A stretch of DNA of 35,800 nt from Phallusia fumigata (taxonomy: Eukaryota > Chordata > Ascidiacea > Phlebobranchia > Ascidiidae). Under the pieces are notes generated by a model, which did no database searches, had not been told where the DNA came from, and saw nothing but the letters and a program-made list of their open reading frames with translations. Both the position numbers and the translations under genes were made by a program. This document shows positions 11,101 through 20,616 of the stretch, one piece after another. Every line of letters starts with the position of its first letter. The stretch's first letter is position 1. The stretch lies in NCBI GenBank assembly GCA_008931825.1, contig QXVZ01011065.1, positions 1 through 35,800 on the forward strand. The letters run 5' to 3'.

Positions 11101-12439
11101 TTAAACGGTCAGCAAAGGACACTCGGTCGGAATAGAGTAGAGGCTCTCCCCCCACATCTCGACGCGGTCGGTTGTCATGACAACAGCATGATCGACCGGA
11201 CACTGACCCAACCCGGCCATCCTGAGTACTTCAACGTGGGAGAGGACACGAGGCCAGATCATGAAGTTGTCGATGGTTCCACTGATAAATACAAAACAGA
11301 TCACTTAACAATGTGGAGTACTTTAAGTGACGACTTTGATAAAAATTTTTCAACTTTTCCACCAATAGCTAGCCCCTAAAAAGAATTATCATCCAACTCT
11401 TCGACTGTAATGTATCGTAACTGAAACATTGGCTTGGATCTAGATGTCCAGCATTGACTGAATCCTGATCTTGTCCAAGTATCAAGCTTCCTCCGCCAGG
11501 AGCAATGTCTCCTGGATAACCCTTTGAAGGCAATTCTTCCCCATTGATGTAGACTCCCATCACTGCGCGTTTTGAGTCAAACATTTTTCAACGTGTTTCA
11601 TTAGATAAAAGTGGAATCAATTGCACAATATGCCACAAAAACTGCTTACCAACTTTCCCGGGTCAAGTAATTCAAATTTGTTGATGTAATTCTGTAGGTT
11701 AACATGTAGCGTTGATGGTCTTTCGTATAAAACTACAATTTGGTTCTGGTGTGTATTGGTCGCATAACTGATAAAAAAATTGTTGCGAGACAGATCATTA
11801 ACTTTGACCCAAGCACACATCGTGGCACTCTTGAGTCTGGGGAAGTACCCACGATACCAGACGAAATCTTCGTTTTGAAGTGGTCGTGGAAATTCAAAAT
11901 GAGTAAGCGTACAGTCTGAAACCAAAGAAACTAATAGGCAGATAATTTTTGCAAGTTTGGAGTTTTGAAAGCTTGTGCGTCAACAAATGTCCCAAGTGCA
12001 ACCAGAGTTCAACCAGAGTTAATTGATTACCATTGATTGAAAAACACTATGCTCAAAATCAACAAAATATACATACAATAACCGAAACTGATGTTCCTGA
12101 TTTTAAACCCAGTTTAGAAATTTTTGCAAAATCCCAATTTTGGCAAATACTTGTTTTAATTGTGCTTACTTGTTGTTGGTACAGTTGGTTTGGAATATGC
12201 TATAGCAACTTGATTGGCTAGCTGAGTAACTTTTTGTTCAAGTTGCAAGATTTCACCTACAAAAATAGTCTGTCACAAATAATCAACTATAGATCGATCG
12301 TCAAAAAGAGAACAAGATGTGAAGTTATTTTGTCGCCCACATTATTTTTAGACTTACTTGTGCAATTTTGTCCCACATCACCGCCACTGGATGAACCAAA
12401 AGCAAGCAGAACGCACAGAGTACAATAAGTCAAATGCAT
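11101..12439 (-). pseudogene. Pentraxin-like lectin, copy C (exon 4 lacks splice sites)
   Basis: Four exons are intact and in phase: 12439-12358 (signal, MHLTYCTLCVLLAFGSSSGG), 12256-12170 (linker GEILQLEQKV...), 11915-11650 (lectin part 1, including YRGYFPRLKSATMCAW) and 11281-11101 (tail, ending PLLTV). The lectin part-2 exon (about 11580-11421) retains FDSKRAVMGVYINGEELP and GGGSLILGQDQD. It has lost the acceptor and the HLCIW start (replaced by unrelated bases), and its donor reads CAG|TTACG instead of CAG|GTAAG. With no usable AG before it or GT after it, splicing to a full product is unlikely. Skipping this exon would shift the frame (phase 0 to 2). It may be a recent pseudogene or, less likely, an assembly error. 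Confidence 0.7.
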
Positions 12440-13256
12440 TGTATCGATGTGCAAGTGAACCAGTTATCTTTGCCTGTCTGGACATCAGCAGAGGCTTCTG
12501 CTGATCCAACGAACTTTCCGTGCTTTGACAGCAACTCATGAATGGCAAGCCGAAACGCAGTCCTACCAAAGCAAACACATAAAATTTTTAGTAGCTGTGA
12601 GAACCAGCTTTGACGTTTTNCAAATGTCCCAAGTGCAACCAGAGTTCAACCAGAGTTAATTGATTACCATTGATTGAAAAACACTATGCTCAAAATCAAC
12701 AAAATATACATACAATAACCGAAACTGATGTTCCTGATTTTAAACCCAGTTTAGAAATTTTTGCAAAATCCCAATTTTGGCAAATACTTGTTTTAATTGT
12801 GCTTACTTGTTGTTGGTACAGTTGGTTTGGAATATGCCATAGCAACTTGATTGGCTAGCTGAGTAACTTTTTGTTGAAGTTGCAAGATTTCACCTACAAA
12901 AATAGTCTGTCACAAATAATCAACTATAGATCGATCGTCAAAAAGAGAACAAGATGTGAAGTTATTTTGTCGCCCACATTATTTTTAGACTTACTTGTGC
13001 AATTTTGTCCCACATCACCGCCACTGGATGAACCAAAATCAAGCAGAACGCACAGAGTACAATAAGTCAAATGCATTGTATCGATGTGCAAGTGAACCAG
13101 TTATCTTTGCCTGTCTGGACATCAGCAGAGGCTTCTGCTGATCCAACGAACTTTCCGTGCTTTGACAGCAACTCATGAATGGCAAGCCGAAACGCAGTCC
13201 TACCAAAGCAAACACATAAAATTTTTAGTAGCTGTGAGAACCAGCTTTGACGTTTT
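11984..13256. repeat. 636-bp direct duplication across an N
   Basis: Segments 11984-12619 and 12621-13256 are identical except at three positions I can see (12201/12838 t-c, 12239/12876 c-g, 12402/13039 g-t). The single N at 12620 lies exactly at the junction. This pattern fits two overlapping contig ends or two alleles placed end to end, rather than an old tandem duplication. Confidence 0.85.
12807..13076 (-). pseudogene. Extra copy of lectin C exons 1 and 2
   Basis: Exons 13076-12995 (signal peptide) and 12893-12807 (linker) duplicate those of copy C, with three amino-acid changes (A to D in LLAFG/LLDFG, E to Q and I to M in the linker). No lectin exons of its own follow before the next exon set at 12439. 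If 12620 is a false join, these are simply the true or alternative-allele 5' exons of copy C. Confidence 0.6.
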
Positions 13257-13299
13257 TTTTACGATTGGAAGAGAAAGAAGTGGCTTTGTCTTTTACTGC

Positions 13300-13640
13300 C
13301 AGGTGTAACGCCTCCGGGAAGGACGCCTCCGGCCAAAATCGCATGTTTATTGAAGTAAATATGTAAGGAGAGGGTGGTGGCTAAGCATATATGGGTTTAA
13401 ATAGTCTGACCTATTGATTTTCTTCAGGCCAGGCGTCCCTTAAGCGCCACACACTGGAAAAATAGGTTTTTAGTTGTTGGTTTCAAACAGTCTCAATAAG
13501 AAGATACAAGCCAGTACCTGTGTGTAAAATATTTTCTACGTTTCGACAAACGCTGTTGTCATCATCAGGAATGACTCGGAAAAGTAGCGCAAAGTTGCAT
13601 GTCGCGGTAAAAGAAAAAGGGGGCGTAACCAGGTAACCAA
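13300..13640. other. Upstream flank of lectin C with hairpin motif, no gene
   Basis: Non-coding. It contains a short repeat CGCCTCCGG (twice around 13310-13335). On the minus strand at 13570-13536 it has CTGATGATGACAAC...TTTGTCGAAACG, a hairpin with a hammerhead-like core. No exon is recognised. Confidence 0.45.
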
Positions 13641-13641
13641 A

Positions 13642-13743
13642 AAAACATGTCAACAAGGCAATAAATCATTGAAATACACGCTGTAGTCACCACGCGTCAA
13701 ACATTAGATAAGAAGCAAAGCAATCCGCACAATCGATTTTGTA
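13642..13743 (+). repeat. 102-bp direct repeat, left unit
   Basis: It begins AAAACATGTCAACAAGGCAA and matches 17533-17634 with only three or four mismatches. The two units flank the plus-strand lectin copy D. Confidence 0.85.
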
Positions 13744-13809
13744 ACAGTTGTTTGTCAGGAGAATATTGCCAAAGTGTCACATTTACAAAGTAAACGAGGG
13801 ACCTATTAG

Positions 13810-14060
13810 ACACATTGCAAAAATTAACCAGCAGGTCTGACAACATTAGGTTATATGGGAAAAACAACAGCAGTTGCTTAGTGTTTAAGTCGGTGTGTCG
13901 CAATAAACGAAGTGTACAAACATATCTTGGTACACAGGGTAAACAAATGACAGCGCGCCATGTTCCCATGACTCGTCAACCTCGAAGCCATGTGCGTACT
14001 TTCCCATACACTGCCAATTCATGTGCATACAATCAACGGTTTCAACGTTGAAACACATTT
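13810..14060 (+). repeat. Dispersed repeat, copy with AACAACAGCAGTTG block
   Basis: The segment reads GTCTGACAACATTAGGTTAT, AACAACAGCAGTTG, GTGTGTCGCAATAAACGAAG and ACAAACATATCTTGGTACAC, ending at TTTCAACGTTGAAAC. Related copies occur at 14640-14840, 15765-15860 and 23340-23470 (same strand), and at 20060-20225 and others (opposite strand). Open frames across it are not genes. Confidence 0.75.
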
Positions 14061-14639
14061 CGAATCGGCAAGAGTAAGGAAAATTAATCAGTTGTTTGAA
14101 AGTAACGAGCCGTGTAGAGCTTGTCTTGCGAATACAGCCAGCGTGTCGCTATAAACAAAGAACACAAATACTTCGTTCATTTGACGGCCGTTGATTTTAT
14201 TGTTATTTTAGGAATGCAAATATATGTTCCATACGAACTATATGATCGCTTTCCCACATATTACAAATACATCAGCGCACATTCGACGAAAAAAATATAT
14301 CCTTCCACAACTTTGAATAATGGAATAATTTAACTATTTGGACATACAAAGTTTAACAATTGACCTCCATAAATCGTTAGATAAATTCCCCAAAATTTGG
14401 TTTGAATCATAATAGACCAAGTGGATTTATGCGGAGTTGTGAGGCATTTTAATAAGCAACCCACAGTTGTGTGACTGGGTGGAGACGTACGTTTGGTGAT
14501 GCATTGGTAAGGCAATTAAAAAAGCCTTTTGAAAGTAACAGCATTGTTAGGAAGGTGACAACCGCTTGTCAAGGAAATACAGCCAGAATGGAATAGTAAA
14601 CGAGGTAAACTAGCGACCTAATGTTTCTGACACAATGCA

Positions 14640-14840
14640 AAAATTAACTAGACGGTCTGACAATAACAGGTTGCGTGGGATAAACAACAGCAGTTGTGCG
14701 GGTTAAAGTAACTGTGCCGCATTAAACGAAGCAAACAAGTATATCATTGACAGCGGGTTATTTTCTAATGACTTTCACCTCAAAGCCATAAGTGTGCTTT
14801 TCCATCAACGGTTTAAACGTCGAAACGGATTTCAAACAGC
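14640..14840 (+). repeat. Dispersed repeat, degraded copy
   Basis: GTCTGACAATAACAGGTTGC, AACAACAGCAGTTGTG and GTGCCGCATTAAACGAAGC align with the copy at 13810. It ends near ATCAACGGTTTAAACGTCGA. Confidence 0.65.
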
Positions 14841-15016
14841 TAAACGCCAAATAGCTCAGCATACGTCAACAATGTACTTGCACAAACGTTCTGCCAAGAT
14901 AAATACCGTCAGGATATCGGTAATCTTCATCTTGACCGATCAAAAAACGATAAACCACCTAAAGCAGTGTTGATAAATTTCCCGTAAACCTGTTCCACAA
15001 CCTAATTGAAAGCATT

Positions 15017-15165
15017 TCAATAACCACTAACCGCCAACAGAATCTTATTGTAAAAGCTTTCTGTTTGCAAACTAAATAAAGGAATACAATGCAAAAAATC
15101 CTCCAGTGTGACAAAAACACGCATGGTGGCAACCTTCAGCCTTGCAAATTGTATCTGGCACAGCT
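15017..15165 (-). pseudogene. Remnant of lectin part-1 exon, copy D type
   Basis: The minus-strand frame reads ARLKVATMRVFVTLEDF and later FYNKILL. This aligns with copy D (ALKTATLCVFVTLTDL...SYNEILL). The conserved cysteine is an arginine. The 5' half of the exon is replaced at about 15165 by the SINE-like unit, and no partner exons are visible. Confidence 0.65.
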
Positions 15166-15262
15166 CTTGGTGGAATGGTCTGAGGCGCTCGACCGATATA
15201 CAGACATAAAAACGTAATCGGGATTCGTTCTCAGAATTGTCCCGGGTTCGAACCCCGCAAAA
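15163..15262 (+). mobile_element. tRNA-derived SINE-like unit
   Basis: TGGTGGAATGG (15169-15179) fits a polymerase III A box and GGTTCGAACCC (15245-15255) is a near-perfect B box. Between them GGCGCTCGACC resembles the D-arm region of Leu/Ser-type tRNAs. The A-to-B spacing (about 75 nt) is long, and no paired acceptor stem ends are evident. A tRNA-related SINE head is therefore more likely than a working tRNA gene. It interrupts the lectin remnant to its left. Confidence 0.5.
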
Positions 15263-15764
15263 AAAGGTTCTAGTCGGTTGGTTCTTGTGAACGTAAATAT
15301 ATGTAGTAGATAGTGGACAACCTATGAANCGTTCTGACGCCGACGTGAACATGCTGCTTTTACGGAATCACTCACGTAAAACGATTTTACAGAAAAAATT
15401 TACGCTGCCGCACACAGTAAATTTTACGGATTTTTTTAACAGTGAAGAAACTATTTTGGGAAGAAATGACTGCACCTACAAGCTGCATACAAACACGAAA
15501 ATTTAAACTGTTATGGGACGATTTCTATGTCCACATGATAAATCTAACTTCTTAGCCTGCCTGAATGTACAGAGTAAAAAAGCTAGCAAAAAACAACAAC
15601 ATAAAGTCGGTACAAAATAATTTTTTTGCATGAACACTCTTAATAAGGCTTTTCAATGGAATATTTAGTTTTGTTTTGTTTCTGTTGTGAATAGACAAAG
15701 AATATTAGGTAATAACTGCATATTTAGCGAATAGAAAGTTTGAATATACCTAATGCAGTCGAAA
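15263..15764. other. No gene recognised; assembly N at 15329
   Basis: Short open frames only. An N at 15329 probably marks a contig join, so continuity here is uncertain. Confidence 0.4.
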
Positions 15765-15960
15765 ATTCACCAGCGGGTCTGAAAACAATATGCTGTGTGG
15801 GAAAACAACAGCAGTTGTATAGGGTTAAGTTGGTTTGTCGCAATGAACGATAAGTGCAAACACAGTTTAGTGTTTATGGCGACATATCGGCTTTAAACCC
15901 CTACTTAAGCTGCTGTTGTGTTTCCCATACGGCCTATTATTGTCAGATCGCTTTTTCCCC
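15765..15960. repeat. Two dispersed-repeat fragments in opposite orientation
   Basis: 15765-15860 (+) carries GTCTGAAAACAATATGCTGT, AACAACAGCAGTTGTA and TTTGTCGCAATGAACGA. 15890-15960 (-) carries CTGCTGTTGTGTTTCCCATA followed by TTGTCAGATCGCTTTT. Together they form an imperfect inverted pair just upstream of copy D. Confidence 0.6.
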
Positions 15961-16073
15961 ACACAACAACAAAATTATCAGTTTGAATTTTTCGCTTTCA
16001 TGTTAAGTGGTCTGTTTTTGTACCATGTAGATCCAAAGCAAGTTGCATACGCCAGTTAATACTGTTTGTAAAC

Positions 16074-17243
16074 ATGAATTTGTCCGTGTTAACCATAGTT
16101 TTGTTCCTGCTTTGTATGAGCGCTCCAGCGATGTCCGTACAATCCGAAAAGGGTGTTGATTCACATGAAATGAAATCAAAAGTTGAAGGTAAGTCGGTTT
16201 TATTTTATTAAACGGTTTGGGTTTTTGTATTGTAGATTTGACGCTGTAGACCATTTTGAATATTGATCAAGGTCAATACGTTTATTTTGCCAATGTGGCA
16301 TTGTTGTCACAAGGTGGGGAAACACAATATAATTGGTTAGAGTACTCAGCAAGATTGGGCAGTTTACGTTTTAATTTTATCGCTGTTAAGTCATTGCGAA
16401 ATGTGTTTTTCACTGAAACAAATTTAAAAAAAATATATTTATTTTTTGTTATGCATCTTTGTTAGGTTGTCCGTTGTCCCGCTATGTTTTTCCACGTGCG
16501 AATGAGATGGAAGATTACATCCGATACAAAAGATATTTTCCCGCTCTCAAGACTGCCACCTTGTGTGTGTTTGTAACACTTACCGACCTATCACAAATAA
16601 CCCCGGTAATAAGTTATGAATCACCAGACTCATATAATGAAATTTTGTTGGAGATACATACAAATAGCCCAAATACCATACGGTTTACAATTGGCGGATA
16701 TCAGAACGACTTCTATTACAACATAGAAACATATGTTCCGGTAAGATGAAGTGTAAAAAAACATTGGTGCCAGTTGCGAAATATAACCATGCATTCTTTT
16801 TATACTATGTATTACAGTATCACATCTGCGGCTGGTTTGACACTGAAAGCAAAACAAAGGGTTTGTATGTTAACGGAAATTATCTAGACATTCAACCAAG
16901 CAGTGACCGCTCTGTGACTGGCGGAGGAAGCTTGTTAATAGGACAAGATGAAGATTTCAGATATCCAAGCGGCTTTTACGCAGGAAGAACTTACAGGTAA
17001 ACATAACAACTTAACTTTTTACGAGTAAAAAAATTAAAACAAGTATTTGTCCTTTTGTGTAGGGGTACCCATGACAACTTTGTCATGTTTCCTCGAGTTC
17101 TTACCCAAGGGGAAGTGATGCAAATGGCTTATCAGTGCATTTGTCCAGTTGACCACATGATGTCCATGACCTTGGACAAGGTCGAATTTCATGGGAATGC
17201 CACCTACGAAATAAGCCCCGGGTGTCCGACTATTATGTCGTAA
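16074..17243 (+). CDS. Secreted pentraxin-like lectin, divergent copy D (4 exons, 249 aa)
   Basis: Exons are 16074-16188, 16466-16740, 16818-16996 and 17063-17243, all GT-AG with phases 1, 0 and 2. The last two exons have exactly the family lengths (179 and 181 nt). The signal peptide (MNLSVLTIVLFLLCMSAPAM) is followed by a short charged stretch. The heptad linker exon of other copies is absent: candidate acceptors in intron 1 run straight into stop codons, and exon 1 joins lectin part 1 in phase without it. The domain shows RYFPALKTATLCVF, HICGWFDTES (pentraxin-signature region) and GGGSLLIGQDED. The Q in DPSQC of copy B is R here, so the calcium site may be altered. Both tail cysteines are kept (CICPVDH, GCPTIM). 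It is the only plus-strand lectin copy. It is probably secreted, with unknown ligand. Confidence 0.85.
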
Positions 17244-17263
17244 TTTTGCAGTGAATGTCTCGA

Positions 17264-17269
17264 AATAAA
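17264..17269 (+). terminator. Poly(A) signal of lectin D
   Basis: AATAAA occurs 21 nt after the stop codon of copy D, implying a very short 3' UTR. Confidence 0.6.
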
Positions 17270-17532
17270 TGAGCAAGCACCAAAGCGTGCAACTGTTAAC
17301 GGTTTGTGTGGATTTGGGAGTTGGGATGATGATTTAAAAGGTACAATACGATTCCCAGACACTATGAATATCTGCTGGGGTTTAAAGCTCGTTATGTGAC
17401 AAGTTTAAGAAAAAACTGAGTGATTTGAGGACAATTGATCATTTAAAACACTTTTAAGCTTGAACAAAAACTGCTAATGATTAGATGGTAAGAAAGGCAA
17501 AAGAAATAAAAAACTTTGTCAATGTACGCAAT

Positions 17533-17634
17533 AAAACATGTCAACAAGGCAATAAATCATTGAAATACACGCTGTAGCCACCACGCGTCAAACATTAGAT
17601 AAGAAGCAAAGCAATCCGCGCACTCGATTTTGTA
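17533..17634 (+). repeat. 102-bp direct repeat, right unit
   Basis: It is nearly identical to 13642-13743, same orientation, 3.9 kb apart, with copy D between the two units. Confidence 0.85.
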
Positions 17635-17639
17635 TTTGA

Positions 17640-20055
17640 AGAAATTTTGTATTTTAATTATTGTGTGCGCCAGTATGCGTCATTGATCGACGAAAAAAAA
17701 CAAATTTTCTTGGGACGTCTGGAGACGCACATTTTTGGAAATCAGTTTCAGAAAAACAGCCCTCATTTTACCATTCCCAAAGTGACTTCGTTAGACAATA
17801 AAAGCACCGACCGACCTTGAGTGCTTGCTTGTATTCGCGTTTGAAATGGGTAAATCCCATTACATGAAATATGTTTCATAGGAAAGTTTCACAATGCGTC
17901 GCATAAGTGAGGCCACAATTTTGGTATTGTTAGAAACAAAGTTAAGGGAATGAGAGGAACAACATTTCTTCATAACGTCGTCGTGTATGCGTAACTGTGA
18001 TAAAATAACCTCGAATGCTGCGTCAATAACCTCGAATGCTGCGTCTGGTAAACGATTTTTGCAGGCAACTACTTTAGCGGAATTTCCTTTTATTGGTAAT
18101 AATATAGACATGCATATTTCATGTTTCTGACTTTCACCCACATGCGTTTTCCCCACAATATTTTGTTTCGTTCTTTTGATGACGCGTCAATTTATTTGGG
18201 CTAAAATAACGATTACCGGTATGCTTTGGAGTTTGATAATATACGTGGGTATACAAAAAAATGTTTCGATTAAACATATCATTTCGTCCACTATTTCCGC
18301 GAGTAAAAGTCCTAACAAAGAATATCCCCCAAAAATACATCATTGTTGCAAAAACTTGTCTAACCAAGAAATAAAAGGTTTATTTTCTCCTAGTCCTACC
18401 AAATGATAGGTGTGTACTTCAAAAAATAAAGTAAACAAATTACAGTAACTAAACACTACACTGGTTTCATTCATAGTTGCCACCAAAAGGAAGGTTGGTG
18501 CTTCTATCGTCCAGTCCTATCCGGGAAAGCTGGCTAAATTCTGGTTGGTTTTTCCGAATACCTAGTTCAAAAATATCCGCTGTGACGTCACCAGACTTCC
18601 CAGGAAAAATAGCGCCACTCCCGTATATCAAAGCTTACTGAAGACGACATATAACAGCGCATACAACGAATACTTGCTTTAAACTTGTCTTGAATTTTTT
18701 CAACGCCTGGATAGGTGTTTTACTCCAAACTTTGCCTTTGCCGCTGTGTGGCGCTCTTGGGTCACTTTAGTGAGATGGGCATTAATAGACATTTTTGTGA
18801 AAGGGGTGATTTGTTATTACTTTTTGTGAAAGGGGTGATTTGTTATGAGATATTACTTGTAATTTTTGTTGATTTTCGGGAAAAGTTAGTAAACAAACCA
18901 AGAAAAAATCTGTTAAACCCGCCCAGCTTTTCGCTTGGCGTTCTTTCTTCATACAACCCGCAGGAAAAGATAGAGTCAGCTGTTACGTCCCTCTCTGTAA
19001 AATGATTACGGGTGTTCAGCTACTTTGTCATTTTTGCTTTGGTACGACGATGCCTAAACTGGCACTTGAGTTGCTTTAAAGAGCAAAACGTCGTTGGGAT
19101 CAGCAGAAGCCCCCACTGAGTCCTTGGCTGTCCGAGGATAAACTGTTGTGCTCATCATTGACGTTATATAGGTTTTAATACATGTTTGTGGATAAAATCT
19201 TGCAATTTAAAAAAAAATTCTTCAACTGAACAATCAAGTTACTATGGTGTATTTCAAACCAACTGTACTAACAACAAATAAGTTTGCCGTCAACACAAGC
19301 TTTTCGTACAAATATGTTTCATTGTTACATTGCGTTGAAAAGTCAAAGCAGGAGTTTATTTGCTTATCGTAGTCTGATAACACTTTTCTCATTACACAGT
19401 TTAAACAAATATGTCTTTTTTGCTAAATCGTAAGTTTCCAAAAAAAAATTTTTAGATTTTTTTTTAGATTGCACACTCACTTATTGAGATTTAACGTCAA
19501 CTCAATAGCTAGTGATGAACAAGGTTTTGGGCATTGAAACACTTTTAAAATCGTTAAATGTCATAAATCGGATAACGGCACGTATTGGCGGAATAAAAAT
19601 GTGACAAAATAGGTTTCCATGATCTTAAACAAGGACGAATTTAACGGCATGAAACCACGATATTAACACGGTGTGTCTGAGCATTTTATTTCAACTTTTG
19701 CAGTAAATTTCTTGTCAACCTGCAGGTTGCGCACTTGTTTACGTTGCGACACAGACAAGTATGGTTACATAAAAGTGTCAAGATTAGGACACATAATGCT
19801 AATAAAAATCGATGCTAAATTAAATTGTTTTTGAGAAAAAATCATTTTATAACTATGCATAAATCAAAATCATTCCGTAAATGATGTTTATGTGTATAAA
19901 AATAGTGCATAAAATATATAAAAACAAATTGCTTCAAGCCGCCAAAAATTTGGTGCGGGAACGAAAGATTTAGCCCTAAATTTTACAGCTTACGGGAGAT
20001 TTAGCAACCTTGAGTTCCTCGGAAGGCACACTTATGTTTTGGGGTATTGAGGTAA
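17640..20055. other. No gene recognised; short tandem repeats
   Basis: About 2.4 kb with no supportable exon. It contains a perfect 21-bp tandem duplication (18004-18024, 18025-18045) and a perfect 26-bp repeat with a 29-bp period (18792-18817, 18821-18846). The block TTCGTTCTTTTGATGACG near 18165-18190 resembles flanks at 10090 and 22565. Part of a dispersed repeat lies at 19860-19995. Confidence 0.5.
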
Positions 20056-20059
20056 ATGA

Positions 20060-20225
20060 GCCACGGAAAAAATTGCACTGTCATTTGTTGATGTTGCCAA
20101 GAAAGTTATGTTTGTACTTGTCGTTCATTGCGACACACTGTACGTAAACCTCACTCAAGCTGCTGCTGCTGTTGTTTTTCCACACTACCTGAATTTGTCA
20201 GATCGATTAACGCTTTTCAAAATGC
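20060..20225 (-). repeat. Dispersed repeat, reverse copy
   Basis: Blocks such as TATGTTTGTACTTGTCGTTC, TTGCGACACACTGTACG, CTGCTGTTGTTTTTCC and TTGTCAGATCG are the reverse of the 13810 copy. Confidence 0.65.
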
Positions 20226-20264
20226 AATTAGAGTGGGAACTTTTTGCAACAATAGGCAGAATAA

Positions 20265-20480
20265 ATGTGTTTCAATGTTTGAACTCGTTGGTCGTACGAT
20301 GATAAAAGAACAATATATAGAAAAGTTCACTTGTGGCTTGAGGTAAACGAGCGTGATTAAATGAAGCCCTGTCAGTTTGTTGTCCCTGCACTAGAAGGTA
20401 TGTGTGTGGTGTTCAATGCTACTTTACCCCACACAACTGCTGTTGCGTTTTCCAATTTATCGTTTGTTTTGTTTTTTATT
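20265..20480 (-). repeat. Dispersed repeat downstream of lectin E
   Basis: CAATATATAGAAAAG, GAGGTAAACGAGC, CTGTCAGTTTGTTG and CCCACACAACTGCTGTTGCG closely match 24095-24300. It occupies the same downstream position as at copies B, C and F. Confidence 0.7.
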
Positions 20481-20521
20481 TTGTGAGAATAGTAAGCATA
20501 AGAAACATGTGTTGCCACGAA

Positions 20522-20536
20522 TTATTTTATTTATTG
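20522..20536 (-). terminator. Poly(A) signal of lectin E
   Basis: On the minus strand this reads CAATAAATAAAATAA, two overlapping AATAAA hexamers about 85 nt past the stop codon at 20617. The surrounding 3' sequence (GGTGACATGTAAT...AATCTGGATTTT) is conserved among copies. Confidence 0.55.
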
Positions 20537-20616
20537 TACAAAGGGCGAAAATCCAGATTACATTAATTACATGTCACCTGCATAATAATAAATCGACCTT
20601 ACGAAGTTATTTCAAA

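Noticed and set aside
10864-11379. 171-residue plus-strand open frame, with a similar one at 20404-20862
   Set aside because: Both are antisense to the conserved last lectin exon and repeat. Similarity between them follows from the lectin coding strand.
13697-13969. 90-residue minus-strand open frame
   Set aside because: It runs through the dispersed repeat, is not conserved in the other copies and shows no domain.
14120-14450. Possible plus-strand remnant of lectin exons (WFES...TK...Y near 14390-14440)
   Set aside because: Only a few residues resemble copy D and stops interrupt them. Too weak to call.
15166-15258. Functional tRNA gene
   Set aside because: The A and B boxes are good, but spacing is too long and paired acceptor ends are not evident.
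16189-16465. Hidden linker exon in copy D
   Set aside because: Acceptor-like sites at TATTGTAG and GCTGTAG lead straight to in-frame stops.
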